Assembly (NCBI GenBank): GCA_032173965.1
Contig: CM063290.1
Span: forward strand, 2,356,001-2,420,000
Reading direction: 5' to 3'
Length of the DNA: 64,000 nucleotides
Source: Sitta carolinensis
Taxonomy: Eukaryota; Chordata; Aves; Passeriformes; Sittidae
Position numbers and translations under genes: made by a program. Below the pieces are notes generated by a model. That model worked only from the letters and a program-made list of their open reading frames with translations, made no database searches and was not told the origin of the DNA. This document shows positions 34,240 through 43,765 of the stretch, one piece after another (positions within the stretch are counted from its first letter, which is position 1; every line of letters begins with the position of its first letter).

Positions 34240-34581
34240 GAGTTCCAGGGGATGCTCCAGGGCTGGGGATCCTTCCAGCCTCAGGGAGCTGGGGATGGGC
34301 AGCCTGGAGAGGAGGAGGTTGGGAGGAAACCTCAGAGCAGCAGTGGAAGGGCACTCAGGGAAGCTGCAAGGGGACTGTGGTCATAAACCAAGGAGGGGTG
34401 GCTTCAAAATGAGAGAAAATGGGTTTTGATGGGATTTTGGGAAGGAATTCTTGGCTGTGAGGGTGGGGAGAGCCTGGAATAGAATTCCCAGAGCAGCTGT
34501 GGCTGCCCCTGGATCCCAGGCCAGTGTCCCAGGCCAGGCTGGAGTGGGCTGGCAGCACCTGGGACAGTGGGAGATGTCCCC
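34240..34581 (+). mobile_element. CR1 LINE fragment, unexpanded
   Basis: Follows CR1 order for about 340 bases: CCTCAGGGAGCTGGGGATGG, 'GCAGCCTGGAGAGGAGGAGG', 'GGGTGGCTTCAAAATGAGAG', 'AAGGAATTCTTGGCTGTGAG', 'AGAGCAGCTGTGGCTGCCCC' in essence, then 'GGACAGTGGGAGATGTCCCC'. The terminal 3' bases are missing. The GAGGGAGCTGGGG phrase is present once, which makes it a useful reference for the expanded copies. Confidence 0.88.
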
Positions 34582-35773
34582 TCTGCTATTTATGTGCTCT
34601 CATGTCATTATTTTTTATTAACTAATTATTTTTTTCTTTAGAAAGCAGGCTTGGCATAATGGCGAGAAAATTGTCTGTTCTCTTAGGGTTTATGAAACTC
34701 TTGCAAAGCCATATTAGGTTTAAAAAACTGCAACAGATCGTGCAGCTCAGATTTGGAAACTCAGCTTTAATTGTACAAACGAAATGAGGACCAGACAGAG
34801 AAGAAAAGCTCATTCCTGAGACACTGAAAAAGGGACTCGATCTTTCAATGGTCTCCTCTGACCTGAGCCAAGCTAGGATGATTTAGAGCCCAAATTTTCA
34901 CCTCTTTTCTGAAAAGCTCAGACTTTGGTTTGGCAAAGTTGTGCCATGGTGCTCTCCAAGGCATTAATCACTTCTTTCAATGAGAAAGAAAATACTTGCA
35001 TTTTGATTTTTTAAAATGATTTATTTATTTATTTATTTGCCATGTAGAAAGTGTTACCTGCTCTTGCTCTAGGCTGGCATTTTAATTTAATTTATTTTTC
35101 TCTCTCTCTTTGTCTTTGGACCTTGTAAAACGGCCTTCTTACCCCAGTTAAACTTTTATTGCTGTAACACTGAGCAAGTAGTACCTGTTTGGAATTACAG
35201 ATAGTTTGGAATGAGGCAGAATCTAACTTATAATCGAGACTTACTATGGAGCTTCCAACAGCACAAAAATTAAGACTAAAGAAATCGCTCTGTGCTGGCT
35301 CAAAGTAATGTTTAAATGAAGTTTTTGTCAGGTCACAGCATAAAACATGGTGATGGTAACGAGTAATCTTCGTTATTAATGCAAATCCGTGTGTGGTTTT
35401 CCGAAATGTTATTAATTCCAGGGAGCAGTTTATGCAACTGTGAGCTAACACGTCGTGTTTCTTCCTGTGACATTTGAAAAAAAACCAGGAATTGAATCCC
35501 AGGAACAGCTGTCTCCTGGAAAACAAACAGCTGCTTGGCATGAACTGAGGCTCCAGCCCCATGTATTATGGATAATAAATATCCCCACTTGGACACAACT
35601 GGCTGCCTCCTGCAATTAGCACTCAGGTGGATAATTGCACCGTCCTCCTTGGGATTGCAACAGGGCTACCAGATGAAAATCCAGCTGCTTCCAGACTTCT
35701 TTTAAGGAGAGAAACACAAACCCTCAAACACAAACCTTCAGCTTTATTCCCACTTCTGCACTTGTGGCCGTGA
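34582..35773. other. Non-coding stretch, possibly constrained at 35120-35480
   Basis: Contains (ATTT)n at about 35020-35040. The part from 35120 to 35480 is repeat-free with retained CpGs and AT-rich words and could be conserved non-coding DNA. The 156-codon minus frame at 35092-35562 is Cys/Phe/Ser/His-rich and is not convincing as protein. Confidence 0.35.
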
Positions 35774-36237
35774 TGCCACAGAGGCTGAGCTGGAGCAGAG
35801 AGCAGGCAGAGCAAAAGGAAAAAGCAGGGATTGATTAAAAGGGATTGATTGAAAGGGATTTATTAAAGAGATTGATTAAAAGGGATTTATTAAAGGCCTC
35901 TCTGGGCACACCTGGGCAGTGCCCACTCCCAGGGGGAACCCAAAATGGTCCCAAAATGGACCCAAGGCACGAGGGCTCACACTTTGATAAGTTCTGGTCC
36001 TTTGCACATTGGAGTTCATTGTGTAATTACAGCTCCATCTTCCTGGTTTTCCTTCTCACTTCATCATTTTTTTTATTCTTGGATCTGAAAGTTGTCCTTG
36101 GTATCAAACTAGAGAAGGAATTGTTTTGTCTCCCTGCTCTGTGAAGAGAGCTCAGCAGCACTGAATATGAAACCTAAAACTACCCACTAAACCAGCACAG
36201 AACCTGAAAAATATAAAAGCTAAACCTTAAGGCATCA
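35774..36237 (-). mobile_element. Solo LTR, family C copy 3
   Basis: Matches 13497-13975 closely: AGGCCTCTCTGGGCACACCT, 'GGGGGAACCCAAAATGGTCC', 'TTGATAAGTTCTGGTCCTTT', 'GTTTTGTCTCCCTGCTCTGT' and 'ACTACCCACTAAACCAGCA' are shared. Differences include a deletion of about 17 bases after 'TTACAGCTCCA' and a T run near 36066. On the minus strand a TATA-like element precedes the AATAAA region. TG/CA ends were inferred by comparison, and no target duplication was confirmed. Confidence 0.75.
35827..35896 (-). repeat. 14-bp array, partly decayed polyadenylation motifs
   Basis: Five units of GGGATTTATTAAAA type; three carry GATTGATT instead of GATTTATT, so on the sense strand AATCAATC replaces AATAAATC. 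It is in the same position as the array at 13551. Confidence 0.85.
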
Positions 36238-36884
36238 CTTCCCTTTAAAACACATCCCAGACTGATTCTAAATTCCCGAGCTTTTCTCTCGGGGTGCCTG
36301 TGATGTTCAGGCAGGGCTTGGTGTCACTTCACCTGCCCAGGACATCCTCTGTCATCACCTGCTGCTCACAGGGGTTAAAAACCCCTCCCAGAGCCACAGC
36401 AGGAGCCTGAACAGACACAAACACCACTTCAAAACCGCTTCTGGAACTGGCGAGATGGAAATGTGAGCAGCAGTCATTTAAATAATGACCAAGGTCATTA
36501 TGTTTGGAAAAAGTCACGGAGCTAATGCAAAGTGCTGCGGGCAGATTGCACATCCCAAGGGTTTGGCTTTATGGAATCTCTCAGTGCAACAACTGTTTGT
36601 GCCCACGGGATCTCTTCTGCTGGCACATTTTATGGATGATGGTATCAAATGGGCCCGTGACATTATTTACACAGGCTGGAGCCCCTAGCAAACTGCAAAT
36701 GGGAAAAGAAAAAAAAAAAAAAAAACCAAACAAACCAAAAACATCATGGATGGATTTGCTGATTTTTTGCTAGGAAGAAAATTGGGGGAAATTGGAATTT
36801 CTCTGGAAATGCGTGATATTTTGCTAGAGGAGCTGTGATGTAAAAATAGATCTTGAAGGGATTTGGGGAGAATGTTAAACTTTT
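36238..36884. other. Non-coding stretch with A-rich run
   Basis: Unique sequence with a run of about 17 A at 36709-36724, followed by CCAAACAAACCAAAAAC. No gene seen. Confidence 0.5.
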
Positions 36885-37008
36885 GGATGCTCCAACCTGG
36901 CCTTGGACACCTTCCAGCGATGGGGCAGCGTCTGTGGGCAACCTGAGAGGGAACAATTCCTTCCCAATATCCCATCTAAACCTAAACTCTGTCACTGTGG
37001 GGCCATTT
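36885..37008 (-). mobile_element. CR1 fragment
   Basis: Plus strand has 'CTCCAACCTGGCCTTGGACA', 'CCTTCCAGCGATGGGGCAGC', 'GTGGGCAACCTGAGAGGGAA' and 'TTCCTTCCCAATATCCCATC'. This is the reverse complement of a central CR1 3' segment. It stops exactly where the 103-bp array begins. Confidence 0.88.
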
Positions 37009-37425
37009 CCTGATTTGGGGAATTCTGAGGAACCTGATGGTTCAGTACAACAGAATGATGAATAAATGCTGAGGGTGGGAGCAGTGGGAGCACTGGTGGG
37101 GGTCAGCATCTCCTGATTTGGGGAATTCTGAGGAATCTGATGGTTCAGTACAACAGAATGATGAATAAATGCTGAGGGTGGGAGCAGTGGGAGCACCGGT
37201 GGGGGTCAGCATCTCCTGATTTGGGGATTTCTGAGGAATCTGGTGGTGTTCAGCGCTGAATTCAACAGGACTAGAGCAACAAAAAGGTGAATAAATGCTG
37301 AGGGTGGGAGAAGTGGGAGCACTGGTGATGGTCAGTCCCTCCTTTTGGAGAGTTTTGGGGATTTCTGAGGAACCTGATGGTGTTCAGGGCGGGATTAGTA
37401 CAAGAAAATGCTAAATGCTGAGAGT
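37009..37425. repeat. 103-bp tandem array, about 4 units
   Basis: Units start CCTGATTTGGGGAATTCTGA (37009, 37112, 37215, with a degenerate one near 37350) and contain 'GATGAATAAATGCTGAGGGT' and 'GGGAGCAGTGGGAGCACTGG'. The first two intervals are exactly 103 bp. Later units have insertions and are older or less homogenised. Confidence 0.92.
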
Positions 37426-38327
37426 GTGAGAAGGAGCAGCGCCACGTTCCCCCTGCAGCCCCTGCCTCTGCAGGGGTCTGGCCAGCAGGGAGGCGAATAA
37501 AAAGAACATTTGCTCGTGTGAGAAGGACAAACAAAAAGGAAAGCGTTCCCGAGGAGGCCTGAGTGAGGAGGGAATGTTCGAGGCATTTTCTGGCTGCCGG
37601 GAAAGGGGCACGCAAAAAAAAACCCAGACAGGAGAGGCTGGCACTGCCAAGCTGTTCCCAAGTGTGGGGACTTAACACCCACTTAACTTCGGTGGTTTGG
37701 GGTTTTTAGAAACCCTAAACCACCGAATAAATCACTGTAACGTGAAAACGAGCCAGGGACCATTATTGGCGTGGATAACTGTTCCTGAAGGATGTGCTGA
37801 TTTCAATGAGCTCCTGCTTCCCAAACGAGCTGGGGAGAACAAGCTCCTGTTCATATCGAGCTGCCCGAGAGAGGTGATCAGCGGGAGGATAAAGTTATCA
37901 TTAGCGCTTTGCTTAATAATTTAAATTACATCATGCATGAGGCAGATGCTCCTCAGCCGGCTGGACTTGGGCTGAGGCTTCTCCTTTGCCTAAAAACTCA
38001 CAAAATTTGAGATTTTCCCTTCTTCGCGGTGTTTATTTAAGTATGGTCCGTTTCATGGAGGGCTTTTTGGGCATTTTTTTTTTTGCGTTCGCAGGTAATA
38101 ATGCCTGGGTGGCGGGTTGGGAAAGTGAATCCCTAGGGAAAAGCCTGGATTTCCTTGGATTTCCTGAGTTTTCGGAGCAGTCTGCTCAGTCTGCCGTGGT
38201 GCTGTGTCCATGTGGGGAGGCAGCAGATGCAGATGCAGAGGACAGCTTTTACTTTTATGTTTTGTTTGCATCTCCTCCCTCTCACCTTCTGCGTGTATTC
38301 TGTCGTTTCACCAAAGGGGCAGAAATC
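37426..38327. other. Non-coding stretch
   Basis: Repeat-free sequence with several retained CpGs. The 163-codon frame at 37986-38477 crosses a CR1 end and is not called. Confidence 0.4.
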
Positions 38328-38385
38328 ATGGAATATCTCAGGTTGGAAGGCACCCTTCCGAAATTCTCCTGTCCTTTGAAAAACA
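38328..38385 (-). mobile_element. CR1 3' terminus
   Basis: Plus strand reads 'ATCATGGAATATCTCAGGTT' then 'GGAAGGCACCCTTCCGAAAT'. This is the reverse complement of the CR1 subtype ending in ATATTCCATGAT. Confidence 0.75.
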
Positions 38386-38439
38386 ATGCTTTGAGCTCCT
38401 CATTTCTCTCTTATTTGACTCTTTTAAAAAGCGACTTTC

Positions 38440-38720
38440 CAGACCTTCCTTTGGGCGTCGCCGCCCGGACAGTTTGACTCTCAGAAAACAACCTGCCTAG
38501 ACTTTGTTTTTTTAGCAATTCCCTGGGGATTGCCGGCTTTCCAAAGGTGTTGGGATCTACTGAGAGCGATTTAAGCCGCGCTTTAGCAGCTCGTTCATTG
38601 ACTGGACCCGGGTGTAAATGCGCCTGACCCTTCCCTTTGGCACAGAACCGAGCAGAAAAACAGGGAAGAAATCCCCGGCACTTGGAGCGGGTTTAGCAGC
38701 CTAATGCGGATGTGCAGAGT
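38440..38720. other. CpG-retaining block 1
   Basis: Dense CpG for this window: GGCGTCGCCGCCCGGAC, TTGCCGGC, AAGCCGCGC, ACCCGGG, ATGCGCC, CCCCGGC and AGCGGG occur within about 280 bases. Bird bulk DNA loses methylated CpG, so this suggests constraint, low methylation or recent origin. There are no promoter landmarks that I can identify. Confidence 0.35.
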
Positions 38721-39089
38721 ATTTCTCATGTCTCCCAAATCCTCTTAAGTTCCGCAGAGATGTCCTTTGCAATGCTGATTTGAACAACAGCAAAGCACGG
38801 GAAATAGGATGAAAGCACACCTTAGGAATAAAAGTGTGTATTTTGGAGGCTGGGAGGGTCTGGAGGTTACCTTTAATCTTAACCACTGCTGTTAAAACGT
38901 TGTCACAGGGGCTGGATTTTGCTGTTTCTTTATTTTTTTCCTTTATCTCTCCGGTGTGAAGGCAGACTAATGAATAACCTGACGACTTCACCGACAACTG
39001 GCTGCTGGCTCCATAAATCTGCTGAGTTTCTACAGCTCCTTTCCTGGACTTAAATTTTTTTTTTTTTTTTCCCTGTTCTGCAAGGGACA
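38721..39089. other. Non-coding link between CpG blocks
   Basis: Unique sequence with a long T run at 39055-39070. The minus-strand frame at 38701-39090 is not convincing. Confidence 0.4.
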
Positions 39090-39290
39090 ACCTGTGAATT
39101 CGAGTACGATGTTGGAAGCTCGAGGCAGTCTCGCTGATTTACGGCTGTCCGAGCTCATGCGAGTGTTGGCATTTCTATCCCGAGCTGTCCACATTTGTCC
39201 CTTACGCTGCTTGAGGCGCAATCTCCATTTATTCATGAAACCTTTGCGAGCGGCTCGGCAGATCTGCATGACAAAGCAGCCAGGTGGGTT
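39090..39290. other. CpG-retaining block 2
   Basis: About 16 CpGs in 200 bases (for example GAGTACGATG, CTCGAGG, TCTCGC, TTACGGC, CATGCGAG, GGCGCAA, GCGAGCGGCTCGG). It is open in frames on both strands (66 codons plus, 79 minus). The minus frame is Arg/Lys-rich. It could be an enhancer-like element or an unrecognised exon; no splice evidence decides it. Confidence 0.3.
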
Positions 39291-40467
39291 TTAGAGCAGA
39301 GGTTTAGCCCATCTTGAAGGGTCCCGGCGTGCTGAAATCTTTTGGAGTATTGAACTGAGAGGGTTTCAGGAAGGTGGTCCTAAAGCTCATCATGTTCCCA
39401 TCTGTTGACAGGCGGAATTTTTTATTTACTCCGTTTTAACGATGGTAATTGTGAGGTGATTGTAGGTCATAGGTGTGTTTAGGATGCTGGAGTTTTTCTC
39501 CTTGTAGTTCCGTGCTTCTTTCCCTCTCCTGAGCGCTCCTAAAAGTGAGCTGGGAATTACAAAGCGCTCCTGAGAAACTCACCGAGTGCTTCACAGCGAA
39601 ACGGTTGAAAACACTCGATAGGCAACAGTTCAAATAATAGGAATATTTTCGTTTATTTTCAATGGAAGAACGGTTTGGCCTTTCCATGTGTCAGCTGTGG
39701 AACTTGCTTCCCACTGAGGAATGTCATTACGGGATGCTTTGAGCTCAAGGTTACTTTCAGGACACATTTCCCAGCCTCGGTGTCTCATAACAAGCCATCG
39801 AATGTACAAATTGCACCAGCGGTCACTGAAATGCACTGGCTTGTGACTGCAAAATAATTCAAGGGCAATATCATTGACTTCGGGATGACTGCTAAAATCA
39901 GCTGGGAGTTAAAGCTAGCGCTGTGAGATCAGAATGTCCCGGGGCAGCTGGGGACAGTGCAGGGTACGAGGGTGGCAGCTCTTCAGAGGGACCAAGGGGA
40001 CCTTCCTGGGAGGGAGAATCCCGCTGGGAAAGGCCGGTGTCCGTAGAGGAGACAGAGAATCCTGCAGCTTTGTTTGAACTCAGGGAGAGAGAGCCCACTG
40101 GGTTTTGTCTCGAGGTTTTCTCCTTTTATCCCAAACTCCGCCCGCACTCTGCTCTCCCCCTTTCCATTGCTGGAGGTGCAGCCTTCCCCAGTCACCTGCC
40201 CCAGATCCCCCCAAGTTGTATTTTTGGGTAAAAATGGCATTTCACCCCAAATTCAGAGGTTCAGGCCTGTGCAGACCCTTGCCTGTGTCAGGAGTCAGAG
40301 AGTTTGGGCTCTGTCACAAACACAAAGTCGGTGGAGACATTAAACCCCATTTCAAAGCTGTTAACACCCATCTCCTGGAATTGTTTGGGAAGATATCAGC
40401 ACACGTCTTCCCTCTCAGTTTAAAGCTTTGGAATTTGCTGTGCCCTGTTTGGCAGACTTGCCAAATC
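39291..40467. other. Non-coding stretch
   Basis: Repeat-free to about 40380, with retained CpGs near 39540-39620. No gene recognised. The 273-codon frame from 40105 runs through antisense CR1 and is an artefact. Confidence 0.45.
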
Positions 40468-40978
40468 CAGGCATTCCTTGGACCCCTCCAGGGATGGGCA
40501 CTCCAAACCTCCCTGGACAGGCTGTTCCAATGTTTATCAACCCTTTCCATGAGGAAATTCCTCCTGGTGTCCAACCTGGCCCACCCTGAGGCCGTTCCCT
40601 CTCTCCTGTCCCTGTTCCCTGGGATAAAATCCCAAATCCCCCTGGTTGTCCCCTCCTGGCAGGAGTTGTGCAGAGCCAGAAATTCCCCTGAGCCCCCTTT
40701 GCTCCAGGCTGAGCCCCTCAGCTCCCTCATGCGGATTCTCCATCCCTTCCCAGCTCCTCAGGAATTCTCCATCCCTTCCCAGCTCCCTCAGGAATTCTCC
40801 AGCCCCTTCCCAGCTCCCTCAGGAATTCTCCAGCTCCTTCCCAGCTCCTCAGGAGTTCTCCATTCCCTTCCCAGCTCCCTCAGCCTCTCCTGGGGCTCCA
40901 GCCCCTCACTGTCCTCCTTGCAGTGAGTGCCCAGAGTGGACACAGCCCTGGAGATGCCTCATTAATGCCCAGTAACTC
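40468..40978 (-). mobile_element. CR1 LINE with internal tandem expansion
   Basis: On the plus strand the order is reverse-complement CR1: CTCCAGGGATGGGCACTCCA, 'GGACAGGCTGTTCCAATGTT', 'GAGGAAATTCCTCCTGGTGT', 'AGGAGTTGTGCAGAGCCAGA', 'CTCCAGGCTGAGCCCCTCAG', then a 30-bp array and 'GTGGACACAGCCCTGGAGAT' from further 5' in CR1. Unlike the copy at 31701, CR1 sequence is present on both sides of the array, so the array is clearly internal. Confidence 0.88.
40719..40910 (-). repeat. 30-bp array expanded from CR1
   Basis: About six units of CAGCTCCCTCAGGAATTCTC followed by CATCCCTTCC, spaced 30-31 bp. Read on the minus strand it is the same unit as at 31701-32010 (GAATTCCTGAGGGAGCTGGG). Confidence 0.92.
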
Positions 40979-42784
40979 TCTCTCAAAAAATAAAGCCCTA
41001 ATACACTTTGTTCAGTTGTTTTACTGTTCATTCCTGATTTGAGTTCCAGCAAAGGCCTGGTTTGTGTTCCTGCTGTTCCTAGCAGCCCCGTGACCCGTGC
41101 TCAGGCCAACATCCCTCTGCTCAGACAGCATCCCACTGATCCTCAGCACTGCAGTACCCAAAAAACTCTTCCCTGCTGTCACAGGCTGTGCCAGCAGCAA
41201 TGAAAAGCTTGTGATCCAGAGTTGGGAAGGACTATTCCAGCTTGTGAGCAGCCATCGAGTGTCTAAGTAGCATTTGGCATATTTACACCAACAGGCAATT
41301 TCCTCCATGGCTCAAGCTGCAGCCTTTGGGGAAAACACTTTTTCAGCCAGCCCATCATCCCATTGCTGCCTTTGGACAGGAGCAAAACGTGGTTTGTATT
41401 TTTCCCCCTGCTATTCAGAGCCTATTATGAAAAATGGTTTTAAATCAATATTGAGGGGAAAGAAATGTGCTTTGTGCAGAAATGAAAGGCTTCATTTCTG
41501 GATGATGAGGAGAGGGTTTGGAAACAGGGAGAGAGCAAAAAGATGGGAGGGCTGGAGTTCCTCCTGCAGACTTCTGTGCTGCCTGTCATATTCTGGGGAA
41601 AATCACCCCCCAAATGCTTCTGAAAATTGGATTGCAGGTCTCTCTCTGATCATCCACAGCTCCACAAAGTGGAACAGTGGGATGGGAAAGCCTTGAGCAC
41701 CTGCAGTGGGCTCAGCAGTGAGTGCTGACAGCAGAGTGTTCCTGAAAGCTCTCCCGAGTTCAGCTGAGCTCCATCCTGGAGCACGGACTTGAAACAGTCA
41801 AGTTTGGGAAACAGGAATGAAAGAGCACTTGAAAAAATAGGAGTATCTGTCTCAGCACAATTTTTTTTGCTCCTTCAGAAATCACTTTAAGTGCAGTTTG
41901 CTTCCCCCCCCCCCCCCCCCCCCCCCATTGCTCCAGTGACAAAGTTTTGAGTGGTTTTGCTCATCAAATGAAAGCAGGGAGTGCTTGGGGGGGCAGCTGT
42001 GGTGCAGAGATGTTACAGATGAATTTTTTTGTAGGTTCTGGTGCTGCTGTGGCAACACAAAACCCCGCAGAAGTGAGAGATAAAGGCTGAGAGGCAGACA
42101 GCTGTCTTAAGTGTTCTTCTTTCTTCCCTGGTAACATAACTCCCAAACTCCACAGATTGAATTCTTGAGAGTTTTCCTGCAGTTTATGTCCATGCAATTT
42201 GCCACATTGTCCTCTGAGAAAAAAAAAAAGAAATGCAAATATCCTGTTGTGTGTGTGTATTAAAGAATATTTAGACAGGTAAAAACGTCCCTGAGGACTC
42301 TTTGTGTGTGGGTTTTGCTGTTTTTCCCTCACTGCAAATTGCTGTCTTTACTGGAAGAGGAAAGTTTTCATCTGCTTTTGAGACACTTATTGATAACAGA
42401 AGTGAAAGGAGATGTTGGATTAACAATTTAATAAAGGGTTACCAGCCTTTATTCCAGTTGTTACAGATTTCCTCAGCTCAGAGGAGCTGCCACGATGCTG
42501 TGCCTTAAAGCAGAAGAATTCTGCAATTTTAGAGAGTGTTTAAACTCCCCTTCAATATACAGAAATACTGGAAATTTGTCTTTTTTTTTTTTTTTTTTCA
42601 GCTTCTTGACATCCAGCAGTCAGTGCTGTATTTGTGAGCTCTTAAAGTTGTCAGCCAGAGTTGCAAAGGAAGCACTTTTATTTCAAAATGCTTTGGGAAG
42701 TGGGGGTGCCCCAGCTGGGACAGCCTGAACCCACAGGGTCCCCTGGGGGCCTGGAGGGCAAATGGGGCTGCAGGGGAGAGCATT
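40979..42784. other. Non-coding stretch
   Basis: Unique sequence with the poly(C) run at 41904 and a T run at 42581-42598. Frames at 41274-41696 are not coding-like. Confidence 0.5.
41904..41926 (+). repeat. Poly(C) run, 23 bases
   Basis: Twenty-three consecutive C residues, with G on the minus strand. Long C/G homopolymers are rare compared with A/T runs and are prone to assembly length error. Confidence 0.95.
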
Positions 42785-43010
42785 CCCAGCACATCTGGAG
42801 TGGTGCTGCCCCTCTGCCCAGCACATCTGGAGGGATCCTGCCCCTCTGCCCAGCACATCTGGGCTCCTCTGCACAGCAGGGACAGGGAGCTCCTGGAGCA
42901 GCTGCAAATACAAGGAAAGGCTGGAGAATCTCCGTGCCCAGGACAGGCTGAGGGAGCTGGGGCATGGAGAGGAGCACCAGCTGAGAGGGGCCCTCAGCCC
43001 TGCGAGTCCC
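42785..43010 (+). mobile_element. CR1 LINE 5'-side fragment
   Basis: Contains CTGGGCTCCTCTGCACAGCA, 'GGGACAGGGAGCTCCTGGAG', 'GGACAGGCTGAGGGAGCTGG' and 'AGCTGAGAGGGGCCCTCAGC', matching CR1 order. The left 80 bases hold three 32-bp units starting CCCAGCACATCTGGAG (42785, 42817, 42849). The element runs directly into the next array and does not clearly resume after it. Confidence 0.82.
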
Positions 43011-43765
43011 AGCCTGTCCCTGTGTGTCCATGGGTGTCCCAGCCTGTCCCTGTGCGTCCCTGGGAATCCCAGCCTGTCCCTGTGTGTCCATGGGAGTCCA
43101 CCTGTCCCTGTGCATCCCTGGAATCCAGCCTGTCCCTGTGTGTCCATGGGAATCCCAGCCTGTCCCTGTGTGTCCATGGGAGTCCCAGCCTGTCCCTGTG
43201 TGTCCTGGAGTCCCAGCCTGTCCCTGTGTGTCCATGGGAGTCCCAGCCTGTCCCTGTGTGTCCTGGAGTCCAGCCTGTCCCTGTGTGTCCATGTTGTCCC
43301 TGTGTGTCCATGGTGTCCCACCTGTCCCTGTGTGTCCATGGGTGTCCCAGCTGTCCTGTGTGTCCAGGTTGTCCTGTGTGTCCATGGGTGTCCCAGCCTG
43401 TCCCTGTGTGTCCATGTTGTCCTGTGTGTCCATGGTGTCCCAGCCTGTCCCTGTGTGTCATGGTGTCCCAGCCTGTCCTGTGTGTCCATGGGTCACTTGT
43501 CTGTCTCTGTGTGTCCATGGTGTCCCTGTGTGTCCATGGGTGTCCCAGCCTGTCCCTGTGTGTCCCTGTGTCTCCCTGTCTGTCCCAGTCTGTCCCAGTC
43601 TGTCCCAGTCTGTCCCTGTGTGTCCCAGTCTGTCCCAATCTGTCCCTGTGTCTCCCAGTCTGTCCCAGTCTGTCCCTGTGTCTCCCAGTCTGTCCCTGTC
43701 TGTCCCAGTCTGTCCCAGTCTGTCCCAGTCTGTCCCTGTGTGTCCCAGTCTGTCCCCGGGTGTCT
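43011..43765. repeat. 0.75-kb minisatellite, 30-bp then 10-bp units
   Basis: The left part has 30-bp units 'AGCCTGTCCCTGTGTGTCCA' plus TGGGTGTCCC (43011, 43041, 43071 and on). From about 43560 the unit shortens to 10-20 bp of TGTCCCAGTC/TGTCCCTGTG. C/T and G are strongly strand-biased, so the minus strand carries regularly spaced GGGACA. Because the units lack stop codons in any frame, six-frame open frames of 250-490 codons appear; none is a gene. Confidence 0.95.

Noticed and set aside
35092..35562. 156-codon minus-strand frame
   Set aside because: Rich in Cys, Phe, His and Ser with no domain; the DNA looks more like constrained non-coding sequence.
40105..40926. 273-codon plus-strand open frame
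   Set aside because: Most of it is antisense CR1 and its 30-bp array, so the open frame is a by-product.
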